From the NCBI GenBank assembly GCA_036365145.1, contig JAEOAD010001086.1:26682-90681 (forward strand): 64,000 nt of DNA, in the 5' to 3' direction. The stretch's first letter is position 1; every line of letters starts with the position of its first letter. The stretch is from Orientallactaga sibirica. Taxonomy: Eukaryota; Chordata; Mammalia; Rodentia; Dipodidae. Position numbers and translations under genes: made by a program. The notes under the pieces are model-generated. The model did no database searches. It had not been told where the DNA came from and was given only the letters and a program-made list of their open reading frames with translations. Of this stretch, positions 59,900 through 64,000 are shown in pieces.

Positions 59900-62800
59900 A
59901 CTGTACTGTGTGAAATAACCTAGTTCGGTTCTAGGATTCAGTTGCTTTCCTACGAAGAAGGTATAGTGCAGCAACTTCAAACTTTTCTAGTTAGTGTAAT
60001 CTAACAACATATACAACTTAGTAGTTTCAATTCATTTCTAAAGCAGTTTGTTTAGAAAACATACATCTTCATTGCCGATAACGGAACTGTGTGAAATAAG
60101 TTAGTTCGGTTCTAGGAATCAGTTGCTTTCCTACAAAGAAGATTTAGTGCAGCAACCTCAAACCTTCCTTGTTTGGGTAGTCTAACAAGATGTACAACTT
60201 GCAGTTTCGCTTCATTTGTAAAGTAGTTTCTTTAGAAAACCAACATCTTCATTGCGAACACTGTAGCGTGTGAAATAAGCTAGTTCGGTTCTAGGAATCA
60301 GTTGCTCCCTACGAAGAAGGTTTAGTGCAGCAAGTTCAAACTTTTATAGTTAGTGTAATCTAACAATATGTACAACTTAGTAGTTTCACTTCATTTCTAA
60401 AGCAGTTTGTTTAGAAAACATACATCTTCATTGCCGAAAACTGATCTGTGTGAAATAAGTTAGTTCAGATCTAGGAATCAGTTGCTTCCCTACGAAGAAC
60501 GTTTAGTGCAGCAACTTCAAACCTTCCTTGTTTGTGTAGTCTAACAAGATGTACAACTTACTAGTTTCGCTTCATTTGTAAAGTAGTTTGTTTAGAAAAC
60601 AAACATCTTCATCGCCGTACACTATACTGTGTGAAATAAGCTCGTTCGGTTCTAGGAATCAGTTGCTTTCCTAAGAAGAATGTTTACTGCAGCAACTTCA
60701 AACTTTTCTAGTTAGTGTAATCTAACAAGATGTACAACATACTAGATTTCCTTCATATCTAAAGTAGTTTCTTTCATAAACAAACATCTTCATTGCCGAA
60801 ACCTGTACTGTGTGAAATAAGTTAGTTTGGTTCTAGGAATCAGTTGCTTTCCTACGAAGAAGGTTTAGTGCAGCAACTTCAAACCTTCCTTGCTTGTCTA
60901 GTCTAACAAGATGTACAACTTACTAGTTTTGCTTCATTTGTAAAGTAGTCTGTTTAGAAAATAAACATCTTCATTGCCGAACACTGTACTGTGGGCAATA
61001 AGCTAGTTCGGTTCTACGAATCAGTTCCTGTACTACGAAGAAGGTTTAGTCCAGCAAGTTTAAATTTTTCTAGTTCAGTGTACTCTAACAAGATGTACAA
61101 CTTAGTAGTTTCACTTCATTTCTAAAGCAGTTTGTTTAGAAAACATACATCTTCATTGCCGAAAACTGTACTGTGTGAAATAAGTTAGTTCAGTTGTAGG
61201 AATCAGTTGCTTTCCTACGAAGGAGGTTTAGTGCAGCAACTTCAAACCTTCCTTGTTTGTGTAGTCTAACAAGATGTACAACTTACTAGTTTCGCTTCAT
61301 TTGTAAAGTAGTTTGTTTAGAAAATAAACATCTTCATTGCCGAACACTGTACTGTGTGAAAAATCTAGTTCGATTCTAGGAATCAGTTGCTTTCCTACGA
61401 AGAAGGTTTAGTGCAGCACGTTCAAACTTTTCTACGTAGTGTAGTCTAACGACATGTACATCTTAGTAGTTTCACTTCATTTCTGAAGCAGTTTGTTTAG
61501 AAAACATACATCTTCATTGCCGAAAACTGTTCTGTGTGAAATAAGTTAGTTCGGTTGTAGGAATCAGTTGCTTTCCCTCTGAAGAAGGTTTAGTGCAGCA
61601 ACTTCAAACATTTCTAGTTAGTGTAATCTGAGAAGATGTACAAATTAGTAGTATCGCTTCATTTCTAAAGTTGTTTGTTTAGAAAACAAACATCTTCATT
61701 GCCGAACACTGTACTGTGTGAAATAAGCTAGTTCGGTTTAGGAATCATTTGCTATCCTACTAAGAAGGTTTAGTGCAGCAACTTCAAACCTTCCTTGTTT
61801 GTGTAGTCTAAGAAGATGTACAACTTACTAGTTTCGCTTCATTTCTAAAGTAGTTTCTTTAGAAAACAAACATCTTCATTTCCGAACACTGTACTGTGTG
61901 AAATAAGCTAGTTCGGTTCTAGGAATCAGTTCCTTTCCTACGAACAAGGTTTAGTGCAGTAACTTCAAACTTTTATAGTTAGTGTAATCTAACAAGATGT
62001 ACAACATACTAGATTCGCTTCTCATCTAAAGTAGTTTCTTTCAAAAACAAACATCTTCATTGCCAAAAACTGTACTGTGTGAAATAAGTTAGTTCGGTTC
62101 TAGGAATCAGTTGCTTTCCTACGAAGAAGGTTAAGTGTAGCCACTTGAAACCTTCCTTGTTTGTGTAGTCTAACAAGATGTACAACTAACTAGTTTCGCT
62201 TCATTTGTAAAGTAGTTTGTTTAGAAAACAAACTTCTTCATTGCCGAAAACTGTACTGTGTGAAATAAGTTAGTTCGATTCTAGGAATGAGTTGCTTTCC
62301 TACGAAGAAGGTAAAGTGCAGCAACTTGAAACCTTCCTTGTTTGTGTAGTCTAACAAGATGTAGAACTTACTAGTTTCGCTTCATTTGTAAAGTAGTTTG
62401 TTTAGAAAACAAACTTCTTCATTGCCGAACACTGTAGTGTGTGAAATAAGCTAGCTCGGTTCTAGGAATCAGTTGCTTTCCTACGAAGAAGGTTTAGTGC
62501 AGCAAGTTCAAACTTTTCTAGTTAGTGTAGTCTAACAAGACGTACAGCTTAGTAGTTTCGCTTCATTTCTACAAAGCAGTTTGTTTAGAAAAACATACAT
62601 CTTCATTTTTAAAACTGTACTGTGTGAAATAAGTTAGTTGGTTTTAGGAATCAGTTGCTTTCCTAAGAAGAGGGTTTAGTGCAGCAACTTCAAACCTTCC
62701 TTGTTTCTGTAGTCTAACAAGATGTACAACTTCCTAGTTTCGCTTCATTTCTAAAGTAGTTTCTTTAGAAAACAAACATCTTCATTGCCCAACACTGTAC

Positions 62801-63700
62801 TGTGTGAAATGAGCTACTTCGGTTCTAGGATTCAGTTTCTATCCTACGAAGAAGGTTTAGTGCAGCAACTTCAAACTTTTCTAGTTAGTGTAATCTAGCA
62901 ACATATACAACTTAGTAGTTTCAATTCATTTCTAAAGCAGTTTGTTTAGAAAACATACATCTTCATTGCCGATAACGGAACTGTGTGAAATAAGTTAGTT
63001 CGGTTCTAGGAATCAGTTGCTTTCCTACAAAGAAGATTTAGTGCAGCAACCTCAAACCTTCCTTGTTTGGGTAGTCTAACAAGATGTACAACTTGCAGTT
63101 TCGCTTCATTTGTAAAAGTAGTTTCTTTAGAAAACCAACATCTTCATTGCGAACAACACTGTAACGATGTGAAATAAGCTAGTTCGGTTCTAGGAATCAG
63201 TTGCTTTCCTATGAAGAAGGTTTAGTGCAGCAAGTTCAAACTTTTATAGTTAGTGTAATCTAACAATATGTACAACTTAGTAGTTTCACTTCATTTCTAA
63301 AGCAGTTTGTTTAGAAAACATACATCTTCATTGCCGAAAACAGATCTGTGAAATAAGTTAGTTCAGATCTAGGAATCAGTTGCTTCCCCTCGAAGAACGT
63401 TTAGTGCAGCAACTTCAAACCTTCCTTGTTTGTGTAGTCTAACAAGATGTACAACTTACTAGTTTCGCTTCATTTGTAAGTAGTTTGTTTAGAAAACAAA
63501 CATCTTCATCGCCGTACACTATACTGTGTGAAATAAGCTGCGTCGGTTCTAGGAATCAGTTGCTTTCCCCCGAAGAATGTTTACTGCAGCAACTCAAACT
63601 TTTCTAGTTAGTGTAATCTAACAAGATGTACACAACATACTAGATTTCTTCATATCTAAAGTAGTTTCTTTCAAAAACAAACATCTTCATTGTCAAAACC
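59900..63700 (+). repeat. 16-monomer repeat spacing, about 2.9 kb
   Basis: The rare string ATTGCCGATAACGGAACTG lies at 60071 and 62965 (2894 bp). GATCTGTGTGAAAT-type and TCATCGCCGTACACTATAC variants recur with the same order and about 2.9 kb spacing (for example 60421 and 63321). The second copy carries extra small indels. Confidence 0.78.
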
Positions 63701-64000
63701 TGTACTGTGTGAAATAAGTTGGTTTGGTTCTAGAATCAGTTGCTTTCCTCGAAGAAGATTTAGTGCAGCAACTTCAAGCCTTCCTTGTTTGTGTAGTCTA
63801 ACAAGATGTATATCTTAGCAGTTTCTCTTCATTTTTGTAAAGTAATTTGTTTAGAAAACAAACATATTCATTGCGAACACTGTACCTGTGTGAAATAAGC
63901 TAGTTCAGTTCTAGGAATCAGTTGCTTTCCAACGAAGAAGGTTTAGTGCAGAAGTTCAAACTTTTCTAATTAGTGTAGTCTAACAAGGTGTACAATTTAG

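Larger units (their letters stand above)
36129..64000 (+). repeat. Satellite array block 3, about 154 monomers
   Basis: The array resumes in the same orientation after the provirus and runs to the window edge with the same 181-bp period and monomer forms. It contains the clearest higher-order repeats, listed separately. No gene, RNA or further insertion is seen. Confidence 0.97.

Noticed and set aside
1..64000. CRISPR array
   Set aside because: The repeat is one long 181-bp unit without short repeats separated by unique spacers, and the context is a mammalian-type satellite.

Overview
The window is almost entirely one tandem satellite DNA. A monomer of about 181 bp is repeated head to tail in a single orientation from base 1 to base 64000, roughly 330 copies in about 60.2 kb. 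It is interrupted only by two endogenous-retrovirus insertions. No host gene, RNA gene or CRISPR array is visible. Both window edges lie inside the array. A long uninverted satellite carrying betaretrovirus-like (ERVK/IAP-like) LTR elements points to mammalian centromeric or pericentromeric heterochromatin. A rodent or similar host is plausible from the IAP-like LTR style, but the sequence does not prove the species.

Layout: satellite block 1 (1-25320); a solo LTR on the + strand (25321-25860) in a 6-bp target duplication CTAAAG; satellite block 2 (25861-32874); a 3.25-kb internally deleted provirus on the - strand (32875-36128) in a 6-bp target duplication AGTGTA; satellite block 3 (36129-64000). 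Read on the - strand, the provirus is 5' LTR (36128-35594), a primer-binding site matching tRNA-Ile, a partly duplicated leader with three splice-donor-like sites, a broken gag matrix fragment (34922-34512), a scrambled spacer, a broken env transmembrane remnant (33993-33647), a polypurine tract and the 3' LTR (33413-32875). The rest of gag, protease, polymerase and most of env are missing, so it cannot encode its own replication proteins.

The satellite has structure at several scales. Monomers fall into a few recurrent sequence forms, two of which tend to alternate, giving a roughly 362-bp dimer. Longer higher-order repeats (HORs) are visible from rare shared variants: an 11-mer (about 1.99 kb) near 37.3-41.4 kb; a 14-mer (2535 bp) from about 43.7 to 58.6 kb with identifiable deletion derivatives (11, 13 and 12 monomers) and an older 16-mer form; a tandem 7-mer duplication at 56.0-58.6 kb; and a 16-mer spacing (about 2.9 kb) at 60-64 kb. 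About half of the monomers carry a perfect 8-bp dyad with a 3-bp loop, while no CENP-B box is present. Some patches (about 51.9-53.1 kb and 63.1-64 kb) differ from their repeat partners mainly by homopolymer and CpG-site changes, which looks like residual consensus error.

There is no operon-like gene cooperation to describe. The possible function of the region is structural (centromere or heterochromatin).
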